Shown: positions 32,701 through 43,795, counted from the first letter of the stretch. The stretch is 64,000 bases of DNA from Hygrophila difformis (GCA_030278955.1 JAOANR010000006.1:29493124-29557123), one strand, 5' to 3'. Notes: generated by a model not told the origin, from the letters alone. Translations and numbers: made by a program.

Positions 32701-35548
32701 GTCCGTGGTTCCGCGACAAAAGTTCCACGACAGAGTCCTCCCAGAATAAAATTACAAGTATTTGGGTCCTTGGTCGCTAATCAAGGGTTTTGTCGCGGAA
32801 CGTGGTTTCGCGACAAGATTGCTTCGCGACCAAGGGTTCCAAAATAATGGCAAGGCATAATTTTCTGTCTCGGAATAAGATTTTTGTCGCGGAGCATGGT
32901 TCCGCGACAAAGGTTCCGCGACAAAAGCCATGCAGACAAAATGCAAGAATTTGGTCCTTTGTCGCTAAACATGGGTTTTGTCGCGGAACGTGGTTCCGCG
33001 ACAAAGGTTGCATCGCGACAAAGGGTTTTAAAGTTTATAAAAATTTTGGCAGCATAACGCCTAATATTGCATTACATGGGTGTGCGTTGTGATCCGTGGG
33101 ATCACAACGGGAAAAATTACGATGCAACCCGTGGGGTTGCAACGTGATGCAATACAATATAGGAAATGCAATTTTTAGATAAATATGCACAAACACTTTA
33201 ACACTAGCCCTTTTAGATCTAATGCACTAGAGAGAGAAAATAAAAAGTAAGAAAAAATACCTAAGACTAGAAAGAACATAAACAGTGATATAAAAATGAA
33301 AATAAAATAAAATAAAAAAAAAGAGACTAAAACTAGTGCAGGAATCAAGAATACAAACACACTAAGCTAACACTAAAAATAAAATAAAATAGAACCTACA
33401 CTAAATCTATCAAGGGTTAAATATCAAGTGTTTATGCACTTATTAAAATAAGGAAAGCAATAAAACCTAACTACAATACCAAAACATGGTCCAAAATACA
33501 CCCATTAATTAAGTGTTTGAAACCCACAAACTACAAAATATAAAACTGGAAAAATAAAAGTGAACACTAGCTACACTAATTTATTACAAACCATAAATTA
33601 AAACTAAGCTAAGATCTACATCTACATAGCATGAAAATAAACTAAGCTACCTACTCTAACATATTTTTGGAGAGCACAGTGGTGCCTCCAAAAACAGTGA
33701 AAATAAACTAAAGTGTAGCTAGGTTACTGTTCAAGGGGGTGGGAGGTTATATTTATAGAGTAGGATTAAGCCCTAGGCCCATTCAAGGCCCACCTGGTCG
33801 CTAAACAACTGCTTTGTCGCGGAACAAATTGGCTAGGGACAAAACACTTTTTAGCTCCAAGATGGCGCGCAGGAGGGGCCGGGAGCTCGAGGTCCAGGAG
33901 GAAGAGACAAAAATCTTGTGTCTGCGGGGACTTCAAGTCCTGGGACCTTCTAACCGATTGAGCATGTGGGAAATGAATTTATGAGGAGTCACGTGACTCT
34001 GTCTCTGCTTTAATTTTCTCTGTCTGTCGCGGTCGCGATGCATTTGTCGCGGAACATTGTTCCGCGACAAATTTTATGTCTTGCTACTCCTCTCACAGTC
34101 TCGGAGTAAGATTTTGTCGCGGAGCAATTTTTTGGTCGCGGAGCACTTGGTCGCGATGTACTACTCCGCGACAAAGGATTAGTTTTCTCCCTCTCTCTTT
34201 CTTTTCCTCTCTTCATTCACGTGCTTCTCTCTCTTTCCTCATTTCTTTTCTTTGTCTCTCTCGTTCTTCATCTCTTGATTCTCGATCCCATCTTTCTTTT
34301 GCCATCCTCTTTCATTTCATTATTTCTTCTACTGCTTCGTTCTTGATTCCAGTTTTCTTGTTCAATGCTTCTTCTTCCTTCTATGTTTTTTCCAATTTCC
34401 TTGATTTCCAAAAATTTGTCTCAAACCAGTGTGGGAATGGGGGCTCGGAGATGGAGGTGCTGCTGGATGAGCGGCGGCGGCGGCGGCTGGCGTTCGAACG
34501 CGGAGGCGACGGCGGTGGTGTACTGGCGGCAGTGGCTGGAAAGGACGAAGGGGAGCGGAGGGACGGAGGCAGATGAGGAGGCTGAGATGGTAGGGATGAT
34601 TTTGGGGGTTTTGGTTTGATTTAATTTTGGGGATTTTGTTGGTTGTGGTGGTTCGCCGGATTTTGGTGGTGGAGGTGGTTTGAGACGAGGGCAGTGGTGG
34701 CGATGGGAAATGGAGTTTGGAGTGAGGTTGAAGATGGTGATGATGATGGACAGTGGTGGTCGGAGTTGGAGGAGGGAGGTGGAATCAGGTGGTGGTGCGA
34801 TGGCCGGATTTTGAACGGAGGAGGAGGATGAGGGAATGGTGGCGAGGCGGAGGGACTGGAGTTGGGAAAAGTGGTGGCCGGAGAGATGGCCGGAAAAGGT
34901 GGCGGCGCCGGAACTGGTCGCCGGCGGCGGGGTAGTGTTAGGGTTAGGTTAGGTTTAGGGTTGGGTATTGGGCTTGGTTATGGTATTGGGCTTAAGTGAT
35001 GTTGGGCTTGTGGTTGGTTTGTTGGGTTGAGAATTTGAGGAAATGGGCTAATGGAGATTGGGCCTGGAACAAATTGGACTATTGGACTGGACCAATTTAA
35101 TTAAATAACCTGCATTTAATCAAATAATTGGATTAGTGGACTAATTAATTCTAATTAAAACAGAAAATGGAGATAAAGATAAACATAAGAATTAAATAAA
35201 TATATACATCAAAATGTAATAATATAAATATAATATTTATTCCACTTGATTATTTGGTTTGTATTCTATTTAATGAATTCGAGTTTCACCGAATAGACAA
35301 CACTGAACCAAAATTAATCAAGTGTATGGTTTTTAATATTTTTATCATGTTTTTGGGTTTTTTAATACAAATTTAATAAAAATAACAATATTTTTGTGTT
35401 TTTCAATACCAGCTTATTATTTATACAAACTTGCATAAATCTGTCAAATTCAACTGCTTTCTTAGTTAAATAAGACCGGAATGCGATCAAATGTCCGTAT
35501 TAGACACGGAAATAGATTGAAAATAATGGTCAATTTTGGCCATTATCA
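29725..35548 (-). repeat. 5' LTR of giant-LTR element
   Basis: Second copy of the 5.8-kb repeat, beginning TGAAAC next to the PBS and ending TTATCA before CTGGA. It holds the hairpin array at 32478-33026, the GTG-loop hairpins at 33085-33109 and 33120-33144 (the latter with one arm mismatch), and TATA at 33747-33760. Confidence 0.95.
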
Positions 35549-36114
35549 CTGGACCAAGTGAATTCCGGACCAGTCGAGATCACTCCCATAAGCTGACATG
35601 TATCTAAAGTATCCCGAAGCTCCAAGGCTCGGTCCGCTAAATAGAATCCACTTTGTACCTCTTCTTCCTCTAATATCTCATTCCAATCCCCCATAACTAT
35701 CCAAGGGGCGTCCACATGTTGCGCCAGCTGACTGATCTCCCTCCAGTTCTCCCTTCGCCTTTGATAATTTAGAAAGGCATAAATGGCAGTGAGAAACCAT
35801 CGGGTATTGCCTTTCACTAGTTCCACTGAAATCATCCGCGATCAGCTATCGAAAACCCTAATCTGGCAATCGATTGCCAACTTCTTAATCACCCAAATCC
35901 CTCCCCCCATACCTTGAGCCTCTTGAATCTCCACAGCCGAATATCCCAACCATACAAAAAAGCTAGTGAGTCTATTAAACGGGCCCTGTGGCTCCAAAAC
36001 ACATAAGACGTCGGGCTTATGATTTCTAAGCAACTCCCCCATCCAATGCTGAGCCGTACGACTCATCATCCCACACACATTCCAAATAATAATATTATAG
36101 TCCTTAAAATCCAT
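35549..36114 (-). pseudogene. LINE ORF2 endonuclease, N-terminal part
   Basis: The frame starting at 36114 gives YNIIIWNVCGMMS (the Asn motif), then VLCVLEPQG (catalytic Glu). A second frame from 35835 has WFLTAIYAFLNYQRR, WIVMGDWNEIL (Asp and Asn of the GDWN motif) and GPEFTWSSDNG. A stop or shift near 35838 separates them. The sequence ends at 35549 where the giant-LTR element entered and resumes at 21088. This apurinic-type endonuclease nicks target DNA in L1 transposition. Confidence 0.88.
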
Positions 36115-36143
36115 AGAAAAAATATATGAATACTGACACCCCC

Positions 36144-37148
36144 TTACTGGGAGCCACCATCTTCCGCATCCACCCAGCTATCACCATCCCTCGAATCCAT
36201 CTCATCCCTGTCACTAGGCCGCCCATCAGCCAAGTTCTGGAGAACTTTAAATTGATTCCCCTCCATTATACCCCCTTGTTGCACCCTTGATGATTCACCA
36301 ACCTCCTCCATGCGGCACTTCCGGGTACATTCCTCATCCTCAATCCGAGGACGTTTAGCCCCATGTGATATCGCCTGCACACGACCAGCAACTCCTGAGT
36401 AAGGCACCAGCGCCATAGCCTTGCCCTCACTCACTTGATCATTCCCCCGTTGCTCCGATCGGCCAGGAGAGACCATCAACGCCTTGCCCTTCGCATCCTT
36501 TTTTATACCCCTCTCAGGTGGAGTCGAATTAACATGCGGCTCCTTCACGACCTCCTTGCCCTTAGGTTGTCGGGGCTTTCTGTTCCCCTTCCTAACCACT
36601 GTCAACCATTCCCCAAATGCGGGCTCCGAATTCCCATCACTTTTCACCACCGCAGCATCCCTCATACCTAAGTCACCCTGCTCATCCGCGCCCTCCCTAG
36701 GTGCCCCATTCCGCAAAGGCTCAGCCTGCCCATCTGCAGCTCCAACGGTAGCCTCAGCCACTTCTACAACCTCCTCCTCAACAAAGGTGCAATCTTTAGC
36801 ACAATGTCCGTAGCAGCCACACTTTGCACACAGTAAGTGTAATCCCTCGTAGGAGATCAGAATCCATTCATCATTCACCAAGATCTTCCCCATCACCGGT
36901 TTAGTAAGATCGAGAGCCACACAAACCCTTGTAAACATTCTCCGAGAAGTCTCCCTGGTGCAAGAATCAAATTTGATAACCTCTCCTATTCCAGAAGCCA
37001 ACGCCCACAGTATGTCCTCTCTAAACCTGTGCATGGATAAACCATTCATCCAGGCCCAAACTAAAGTCTTGTTAACTTGAGTCGTCTTTGGATTGAAGTG
37101 TCGCGACCACGGCATAATAGCCAAGTAGTGGTCAAATATCATCCACAC
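36144..37148 (-). pseudogene. LINE ORF1 (DUF4283/zinc-knuckle RNA-binding protein), C-terminal part
   Basis: The 334-residue frame begins inside the DUF4283 domain (MIFDHYLAIMPW, TTQVNKTLVWAWMNGL, FDSCTRETSRRMFTRVCVALDLTKP). A knuckle LLCAKCGCYGHCAKDC follows, then a long hydrophilic tail. Plant L1 ORF1 proteins have this order and act as RNA chaperones. It ends 29 bases before ORF2, the usual tight spacing. Confidence 0.85.
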
Positions 37149-37604
37149 GGATCACCGTTGATAACCGCCTCCCGATCGGACATAAGATCAAATCAGACAA
37201 TAAAGCAGCAATGCCCGACGTCAATCAAAACCATACTACCCTGAATCTTCCACATACGCTTAAGCCGATCATGCAATACCATGTAGCCGACGTGCGCCCC
37301 AAGTAACTTAATAACCAAGGCGTACTCCCAAATCCTTGCTAGCCTCAACTTCAATGAATTCATCAATAACAAACTTCGGAATAGACGAATTTCCCTCTAC
37401 ATAACTCTTGGTAATCAACTTTTCTGCAATCAAGTCTCGCCTCCTTCTTACCGAATTTTCCTCGTGAGTCACCCCTTGCAGAATATCTGCGAACGATCGC
37501 GCCTGGCCTCCAGGGTCATGGGGAGATTGGGATGCTGCCGCCGCGGTCGCAGCCGACGCCGAAGGTGGAACCACTCCTGTCGCTTGTGGAACCCTAGCCG
37601 TCAT
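37149..37604 (-). pseudogene. LINE ORF1 N-terminal part
   Basis: ATG at 37602-37604 opens an Ala/Pro/Ser-rich start followed by RSFADILQG, typical of plant L1 ORF1. The DUF4283 core continues out of frame between 37308 and 37149 (GYMVLHDRLKR-like text). Two frame lesions separate it from the C-terminal part. Confidence 0.75.
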
Positions 37605-37626
37605 GAGAGAAACTTTTTCCAGATAG

Positions 37627-37662
37627 TATTTATTTTGATGGAAACTATCCCGATTTCCACAA
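37627..37662 (+). repeat. Short match to the end of the copia C LTR
   Basis: GTATTTATTTT....AAACTA.CCCGATTTCCACAA at 37627-37662 matches 12391-12428, the 3' end of the copia C LTR, at about 31 of 37 positions. It lies directly beyond the LINE 5' edge. Confidence 0.55.
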
Positions 37663-38214
37663 CAGTTTCCCTAGAAAGTTGATTAATTAGGGTAGGTCAC
37701 TAATATGAAGTGAGGAAAACATAAGATGACAGCTAAACTAAAGACAATAAAGACTACCTATCCTGAATCATTCAATACATCGATCATAATTGGCCTCTGG
37801 CTAAAATATCAATATCCTAATATTCACCGACCCCAACTACAATCAGCAGGAATATCCAAATACAAATAGATAAACCTAAGTGGCACGTTGAATTCATACT
37901 AGGTAGTTAAATCAATTAAAATACACAAAATACAAGGTGCTAATACAATGTACTGAACAATGAATAGCTAGGGAGTGATTTATTGAGAAATATACAGGAT
38001 TAAGTGGAGGAAAAGTAAACACAGTAGTTAAAGATCACGTTGTCCCATACCCTGCTTCAACCAAACATACACTTTATACTGTATTTTCCCAAATGAAACC
38101 GAACTGGCAGTTCCAAACTGGTTCCAAAATTAGCTCAAATCTAAACTGGGATTGGCCAAGCATGTTCTAATTTTTGTTTGGGAAAAAATCCAAATGATCA
38201 AATATTTGAATGGA
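37663..38214. other. AT-rich sequence without recognisable features
   Basis: No frame, terminal repeat or motif seen. Confidence 0.5.
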
Positions 38215-38373
38215 CGACCTAGATCTATAAACCATTCAATATATACAACTGAGATTTGTTGATCGTTGTGATAAACCGGCGGTTTATTAAAAATTACGAC
38301 CTAGATCTGTAAACCATTGAAGATATACAACTGAGATTTGTTGATCGTTGTGATAAACAGCGGTTTATTAAAA
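38215..38373. repeat. Tandem duplication, 82-bp unit, two copies
   Basis: Units start CGACCTAGATCT at 38215 and 38297 and share ATATACAACTGAGATTTG, GATCGTTGTGATAAAC and CGGTTTATTAAAA with a few substitutions. Confidence 0.9.
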
Positions 38374-38551
38374 CCCAGGTTTCCAACCCGATTTTTATAA
38401 AATGAAAAATAAAAAAAAAAATCCCGTGTCTCCAACAATGTAAATCCCTTCCTCGATTCATTTCCTCACACCACGCCTTTACTCTCTTCTCTAGTCCTCC
38501 AAACTTTTTTTTTTTTTTTCTATCTAAAACAGCCTAAAGCTCTCTAAAAAA

Positions 38552-38799
38552 ATGTTCAAGCGTATTGCCAATGTTGGTGGTAGTTATTCTACTAAAAAAA
38601 ACTATCAAAATCCCATCCATCTTGACGATGCGGCTGATTGGAGTTGCGAAGAACAACTACACTTTCAAACTTTGCTTTCAATTTTAATCTCAATAGTCCA
38701 ATTATTTAGGAGGATTTATATGATACTGTTTATGTTGATCTGATGCACGATCGGAAGTTCAGGAGGATTGGGATCCAACCGACCTATCACCTCTATCTA
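38552..38799 (+). pseudogene. N-terminal fragment of an old hAT transposase gene
   Basis: The ATG at 38552 follows a CT-rich leader with A/T runs. The 63-residue frame MFKRIANVGGSYSTKK is followed, after a frameshift, by acidic EVQEDWDPTDLSPLS up to the MITE at 38803. The assignment depends on position: later pieces downstream on the same strand carry clear hAT motifs. Taken alone this fragment is not recognisable. Confidence 0.4.
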
Positions 38800-38802
38800 T
38801 AA

Positions 38803-39495
38803 GGTCATCTCCAATAGTACACCAAAATTTAAAATGGGGTGGCATCTTCTCTTCAACAATACCCTAAAATTAAACCTCTTTTAAGTTTTTTTTTATTTTT
38901 ATTAATAGTAAATGCCCAAATTTGAGTTTTTACTATGCATAAACTCATATCACTTTTTTGTACTTAAATTAATTGCAATTTCATCACTCCAATTGTTACA
39001 AATTTGAGTTTTTACTATTCAATGGCTCCTCTAAAACAAATTTGCAATTTCATCCCTCCAATTGTTACAAATTGAATAACATATTAATTTAAAAATAGAA
39101 GATAACTTTTTTTCTAATTTTGTATTATGGTTAATAATTTTATAATTTATACAAATTTTTTATTAAATTTACTTTATATCTAATTAGATTAAAAATTTTA
39201 AGTTTTTTTTTTGTTTTTAAGAATTTTATTTTATAAAATAAATTTTAAACATAAAGATAACTAAATAACATCGGCATAAATAATGAGTATTGAATTTGTG
39301 TGGGTTAATGTATAATTTAAAAGAAATGATGAGTATGATTTAAAAGATAAATAAATTTGCATGGGAAAGAATATATATATATAGAATATTCTTTTGAGTT
39401 TGAGTTTAGTGTAAATTGTTGGAGATGAATTACTGTTTGATGTGACATTTACTATAAAATGAGTTTGAGGATAGTGTTGGCTATCGGAGATAGTC
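38803..39495. mobile_element. PIF/Harbinger-like MITE (693 bp, TSD TAA)
   Basis: Left end GGTCATCTCCAATAG and the right end, whose reverse complement is GACTATCTCCGATAG, are inverted repeats. TAA flanks both sides (38800-38802, 39496-39498). CATCTCCAAT ends plus TAA fit PIF/Harbinger MITEs. The interior is AT-rich and includes two diverged copies of a unit with TTGAGTTTTTACTAT and CACTCCAATTGTTACAAA. Confidence 0.75.
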
Positions 39496-39498
39496 TAA

Positions 39499-39955
39499 CA
39501 TGAAAAAGAGGTAGACATGCTAATGATAGTAGTAGTGGAGGGTCTTCTCCGTCCAAAAGAAGAGGAGGTACAGAAAGCCCATAACACTGCGACGACCCAC
39601 ACCCCCACCCACTTCGAATTCCGATACTTCCCAAACAGGGCCCATCATTTCCAAATGGATGAAACAAAAATTTCATTGAAACGGGCTGGATTGAGATCTT
39701 CATGAGTTTAGTAGTTCTTCCGGTACTCATTTATTTGGATATGATGTTAAACTACTAGAAGAGAAGTTGCTAATGTGTTAAGCATCTTTCTTATAAATTT
39801 GTTATACACCTTTCAAAAATTTGATTTAAAAAAATCTTATAATCCCGTTAGTAAAAGAATTTCACATTCCTCATTAACTCGTGAAGTTGATACAATGGTA
39901 GCCTAATGGAAAGTAGAGTTAGTTAACAAGTTTAGTGCTGATGGAACACACCTAT
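39499..39955 (+). pseudogene. Old hAT transposase fragment (linker and BED-finger-like region)
   Basis: Words such as SSSGGSSPSKRR, SDTSQTGPIISKWMKQK and FSSSSGTHLFGYDVK are readable in shifting frames. They resemble the Ser-rich linker and BED-type finger of RICESLEEPER-like hAT proteins. Several stops are present. Confidence 0.4.
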
Positions 39956-41519
39956 GAAGTTAGGTCCGTACCCAGGGATCGTTATTGGATGCCAACACAT
40001 ACATACATGGTATTATAATATATCTACTAGAATGGTTACGAAAAATACCTTTCCAAAGCAGATCTGCAACTACGTCTGATTGGAAACTTGGTTCTTTTCG
40101 TCTATGTCCGTAGATCTGGAATATGCAACCACGAACAATCTCCCAAGCACACGAACAGGCGCATGTACGGATCTCCCTCATTGCACACGAATGGATTCAA
40201 CACTATGAATCTTCCAGACTGTTCTCGACCCCGTATGAACTCCGGATGGACAGAGATCTATCGAACGAATGGAGAGAAAATTGGATCTCCAAGAAAACCC
40301 TCTTGGCCGCCCCCTTTCTCTCTTGTTGGAAGAGAATTATGATTGTATTATTATTATGGAGGCTAGGATTTCTTGAAGACCTATTTATAAAATCTCATAG
40401 TTGGTCCTTGGGCCAGATTGGGGATCTACTAGAAGGTATCAGGCTCAGGCTCCTTTACAGGCTCAAATTCTTATGTTCAGCCCAGAACATAATTTGACTA
40501 TAAAACATTAATTAATTCCACTAAATAATTAATGTTGCACTCCCGGTCTGATCCAGATTGAATCTAGGCTTCTATTAGACTCAATTTATTCCATATGTTT
40601 AAGATATCGCACGCCCATTAATTAATTAAAACTTCTGACAATTTTAATCAATTAATCTCTTTTAATCCTTAAGTAGTACCACTCAAACTTCATCATTGTA
40701 CGGAATAAATCCACCTGCAGGGTTCCTACAATAATCCTTATTGAGCTCTTTAAGGGGATGTCATCAACCCGGATAACCAGGACACGGTGCCCTAGTGAGA
40801 ATAAATAGACACCATGCAAATAATATTGGTGCCCAAAATACGAAGCATATTGAATTAACTAGGATTCTCACTCATGGTAAATCAAAGCGACCAACAAATA
40901 TTCCATGTGTCAGATTTATCTCTACTAGGGTTAAGAATTAATCAGAGTCGCCGAGATCTTGATTCTTCTTATGTCAGAATAGAAGAATGCATCTCAACTG
41001 TGATCCATTCAATGTGATGCAGCGCACTACTGCAAACTAATAGTCAAGATAAACTAAATACAAGTTTTCAATACAACATAAACCAATAGTTATGTCCCAA
41101 ACTATCTCAGTTGTGAATATTGTTTATATCTTATAAGGAACCGACAACATGATCTTCTGTGTGACTCCTAACACACCATGTTGTCTACAATATTAGATAA
41201 TTGGACATACTTGCAATTATATAGAAAATATACAAGCATCCATACAAAAGCAACAATGTGAATAACCATTTATTTCATTCAATATAGAAATCGAATAAAT
41301 ACAAAAGCGCACTAAAGGTTTGCTTTACTGTACACTCTATCAAGTGCCTTACAAGAAATTGTTTCTATATGTTCTAATGCTTGGAATGATCATTGGCCAT
41401 GACATTTTATATATGTATCACTTGTCATTGGGTAGATGATTCCTTGACTTTACAATGAATGCATACAGAGAATTTGATGTTGAACATAATACCAGAACAT
41501 TTTTATGAAAGATACATTC
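39956..41519. other. Unresolved insertion-like block within the old hAT gene
   Basis: The text changes abruptly after GATGGAACACACC; hAT-like wording returns only after 41780. The start TGAAGTTAGGTCCGTACCCAGG is LTR-like and TATTTATAAAATC lies near 40382. No coding motif, second repeat copy or target duplication could be found. Confidence 0.35.
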
Positions 41520-41521
41520 TA

Positions 41522-41779
41522 TTCCCTCCCTCCCATCTAAATTGTCTTGTTAGACTTCTGCACACAATTCAATGCACTTTTTAATCGTTAGTATCTCAAA
41601 ATATATACAATAGAAAATTATGTAAAATATACATTCTAAAACTACATGATTATACGATTCTAACAAGACTCAACTCGACTATTTTTTTCGAATATATACT
41701 TACAAGAAAATTGAGTCAAGACTGAATAATGGACAGTGTCAAAAAGTCAAACCAGACACATTAGCTGGGACGGAGGGAA
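41522..41779. mobile_element. Stowaway-like MITE (258 bp, TSD TA)
   Basis: TTCCCTCCCTCCCA at the left and TGGGACGGAGGGAA at the right are inverted repeats flanked by TA (41520-41521, 41780-41781). CTCCCTCCGTCCC ends mark plant Tc1/Mariner-derived Stowaway MITEs. Second member at 43108. Confidence 0.9.
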
Positions 41780-41880
41780 TATTTTCTAGGAATATGTTTT
41801 TCTTACGAAAATCTTTTTGTTTCATTTGATAATTTCTTAGTAACTATTATCAACCTTCATTTGGTTGTAGATTTTTTCGT

Positions 41881-42154
41881 ATTAGGTGTATTTGTCATAT
41901 ATTGAATTTATCTGCACAAGATGGTTTGACTTGTTTGAAAAGTGTAATATTTGCTTTTAAAAGTTCAATCTCTTACTTTTAGTTAGACATTATGGAATTA
42001 TGGAATAAAAAAATTCGCAGAAAATGTTTTGGAACTGATGATTTTTCTTATTAGATGTCAAGACTAGATGAAATTCAAATTGTGACATGTTATGTGGATC
42101 TTATCCTTATAAAGATGCATTGTTCACTTTTTATTTTATTAAAGCTTCAAATAA
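41881..42154 (+). pseudogene. Old hAT transposase, catalytic-core fragment
   Basis: The frame from 41881 gives IRCICHILNLSAQDGLTCL, a clear match to the C.aHILNL.vqdGL motif of hAT transposases. After stops and a frameshift DVKTR.NSNCDML follows, the DV.TRWNST..ML motif with Trp changed to TGA. The piece ends at the SINE insertion at 42163. Confidence 0.85.
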
Positions 42155-42162
42155 TAATGCTA

Positions 42163-42325
42163 CTGGGATGAGGACTCGTCCAAACAATCAAGTCTATGTC
42201 TTCTAACCTTAGGGTTGTGAGTTGGATTCCCAACCGGCTGCCTATTCCTCCCCTTTATCGATTTGTAATTTATGTGGCATGAGCTCCCACCACTATTTCT
42301 CTAGCTCCGGCTCCTTAAAAAAAAT
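42163..42325 (+). mobile_element. SINE, copy 1 (163 bp, TSD TAATGCTA)
   Basis: The insert is flanked by TAATGCTA (42155-42162, 42326-42333) and ends in an A-run. GTGAGTTGGATTCCC resembles a pol III B box. TTATCGATTTGTAATTTATG and CCTCCCC text align with the SINE at 63514. It interrupts the hAT transposase frame. Confidence 0.8.
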
Positions 42326-42333
42326 TAATGCTA

Positions 42334-42700
42334 TTTTTCCTAATTTACCCAACCAATGGGATTCATGCACTGAATTATGTGAAAATTTTGCAAAATTCTA
42401 GTGATGCAACTATTATTTCTCCGGTGTTTATTATCCAACATCCCATTTAGCTTTAGTTTATTGCATAAAATTTGCTTTTACTTTTTCATGCATATATGCT
42501 GATGATGATATGTTAATATTTCCTATTTGTTCAAATGAGAGCGGTATGACTCAAGTACTTTACTTACATGCTTAATGCGTTTTTGCTAGTTAAATTTTTG
42601 GATCGTAGAGTTAGAACTAGTGGTTTAGATAAATTATTGACCTTTTATTACAAATCTTTATTTCCAAAGAATGATGGCCCCAAAGTTAGTTCTGTTATGG
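42334..42700 (+). pseudogene. Old hAT transposase, RNase H-like domain fragment
   Basis: FPNLPNQWDSCTELCENF with YYPTSHLALVYC matches the W..l..l..fL..F...T..fSG.yYPTs motif of RICESLEEPER-type hAT transposases. KFLDRRVRTSGLDKLLTFYY matches the FDPR.K...l segment. The frame runs into the 20-kb hAT insertion at 42709. Confidence 0.85.
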
Positions 42701-42708
42701 GTTATATC
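42701..42708. repeat. 8-bp target duplication GTTATATC (left)
   Basis: Identical to 62797-62804. Confidence 0.9.
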
Positions 42709-42720
42709 CAGGGGCGAAAC

Positions 42721-43107
42721 CATGTTGATGAATGGGGTGGTGTGGGCCCTCCCATAAAGTATGCTTTAACATTCAAATTAATAGATGAATAGTGAGGCCG
42801 AAGGATGGATGAAGAAGAAGGCCCTCCCTTGATCCTTATTTTGTGTTTGTACATTTTCATGAGTATTTTTTTGGCCTATAAATTAATTTCAAGTCCAATT
42901 ACAAATTTATTTTCCATCTTTACTCCAAGTCCAAAACACCATTCCAAATATCTCAAAAATTAAATAAAATGAAACCATATTAAATTACAAATAAATTAAA
43001 TTCATGGATCTTTGTCCTTTATAATTCTCTGCATTCTCAAATTCCAAAATATTTTGGTGCCAAAAAGTTTGAAGTCCCAACAGATAACATATATCATATA
43101 AAAGATA
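42721..43107. other. Left subterminal part of the 20-kb hAT element
   Basis: Begins CATGTTGATGAATGGGG; AT-rich and non-coding. Confidence 0.5.
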
Positions 43108-43297
43108 CTCCCTCCGTCCCACTCCAAGTGTCCTATTACTGTTGGGCACGGAAATTAAGGTAGAGTTGGTTTGTGAGTATATGGTGGGATCCACATAGTT
43201 GTTGAAGGGGAAAATTATTTCTATTTATAGAAAGAAGACATTTGTAATGGGACATCCAAAAATAGTAAGTAGGACTTTTTGAATGGGACGGATGGAG
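43108..43297. mobile_element. Stowaway-like MITE (190 bp, TSD TA)
   Basis: CTCCCTCCGTCCCA at the left, TGGGACGGATGGAG at the right, TA on both sides (43106-43107, 43298-43299). Confidence 0.93.
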
Positions 43298-43735
43298 TAC
43301 TTTATATATGAGGTAATGAATATTTTAGGCCATTACAAGGCACCATTTCCACATTTGGGCCATGATTAAATCAATTTCCAAATTTAGGCCATTAGAAACC
43401 ATATTTGACCAAATTAAGGCCATTTAGACTATTTTGACTTTTCAAACTTCAATTAACCCTACTAACTTTTGCTTTATTTCATTTTGACCCCAGATTTTAG
43501 TTTCTTCATTACCATTAGTCCAATATCAGCCCATCATGCTTCTGATAATTCAATTAAGCACTAAATTCCATACCTTGAGTTTGACCGCCTTGCTGCCGGG
43601 TTTCTCAAGCTCCGAGTTTTTACGGACTCCTTCCAACCACGCAGTCGCAACCGATGGTTCACCGATTCTTGTCTCCTTCAGCAGCAAACAGCACAATCCT
43701 ATCCCGTTTCCTACCTTAGGATGTATCAAGGTTTG
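43298..43735. other. hAT-internal sequence with a GC-richer island
   Basis: 43310-43440 has three diverged TTAGGCCATTA-type repeats. 43560-43735 is distinctly richer in G+C and open on minus for 63 residues (43550-43741, ...EGVRKNSELEKPGSKAVKLK), possibly a captured gene fragment. No family was recognised. Confidence 0.35.
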
Positions 43736-43789
43736 GGGCAAAGGTTTTAATTATATATCGGAATATTTAGAATATTTGGAAGCTTGGAT

Positions 43790-43795
43790 TTTATT
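43790..43795 (-). terminator. Candidate polyadenylation signal of the caulimovirid
   Basis: AATAAA on minus about 210 bases downstream of the TATA, the distance expected in caulimovirids. Confidence 0.5.

Larger units (their letters stand above)
21089..35548 (-). mobile_element. Giant-LTR non-autonomous Ty3/gypsy-like element (LARD-like)
   Basis: Two direct repeats of 5807 bp (21089-26895) and 5824 bp (29725-35548), nearly identical by eye, flank a 2829-bp internal region. Ends are TGAAAC...TTATCA. A perfect 5-bp CTGGA duplication flanks the whole. Beside the right LTR the minus strand reads TGGCGCCGTTGCCGGGGA, the tRNA-Asp PBS of Tat/Athila gypsy elements, so the element runs on minus and the right LTR is its 5' LTR. 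No gag, protease, RT, RNase H or integrase motif was found. Large LTRs, short non-coding interior and a gypsy PBS fit the LARD class. The insertion splits the endonuclease of an L1 LINE and looks young. Confidence 0.9.
17636..37626 (-). mobile_element. L1-type LINE, decayed, split by a 14.5-kb LTR element
   Basis: On minus the order is ORF1 (37604 to 36144), then ORF2 with endonuclease, RT, zinc segment and RNase H. Excluding the insert at 21089-35548 (plus one target duplicate) the LINE is about 5.5 kb. No poly(A) is seen at its 3' edge (17636), where it abuts copia C within CATTTTG; the 5' edge lies about 22 bases before the ORF1 ATG. Multiple frameshifts show it is dead. Confidence 0.85.

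Noticed and set aside
40088..40497. Frames of 84 and 124 residues in the unresolved block
   Set aside because: Overlap one another in different phases and show no domain; the text looks like non-coding repeat sequence.
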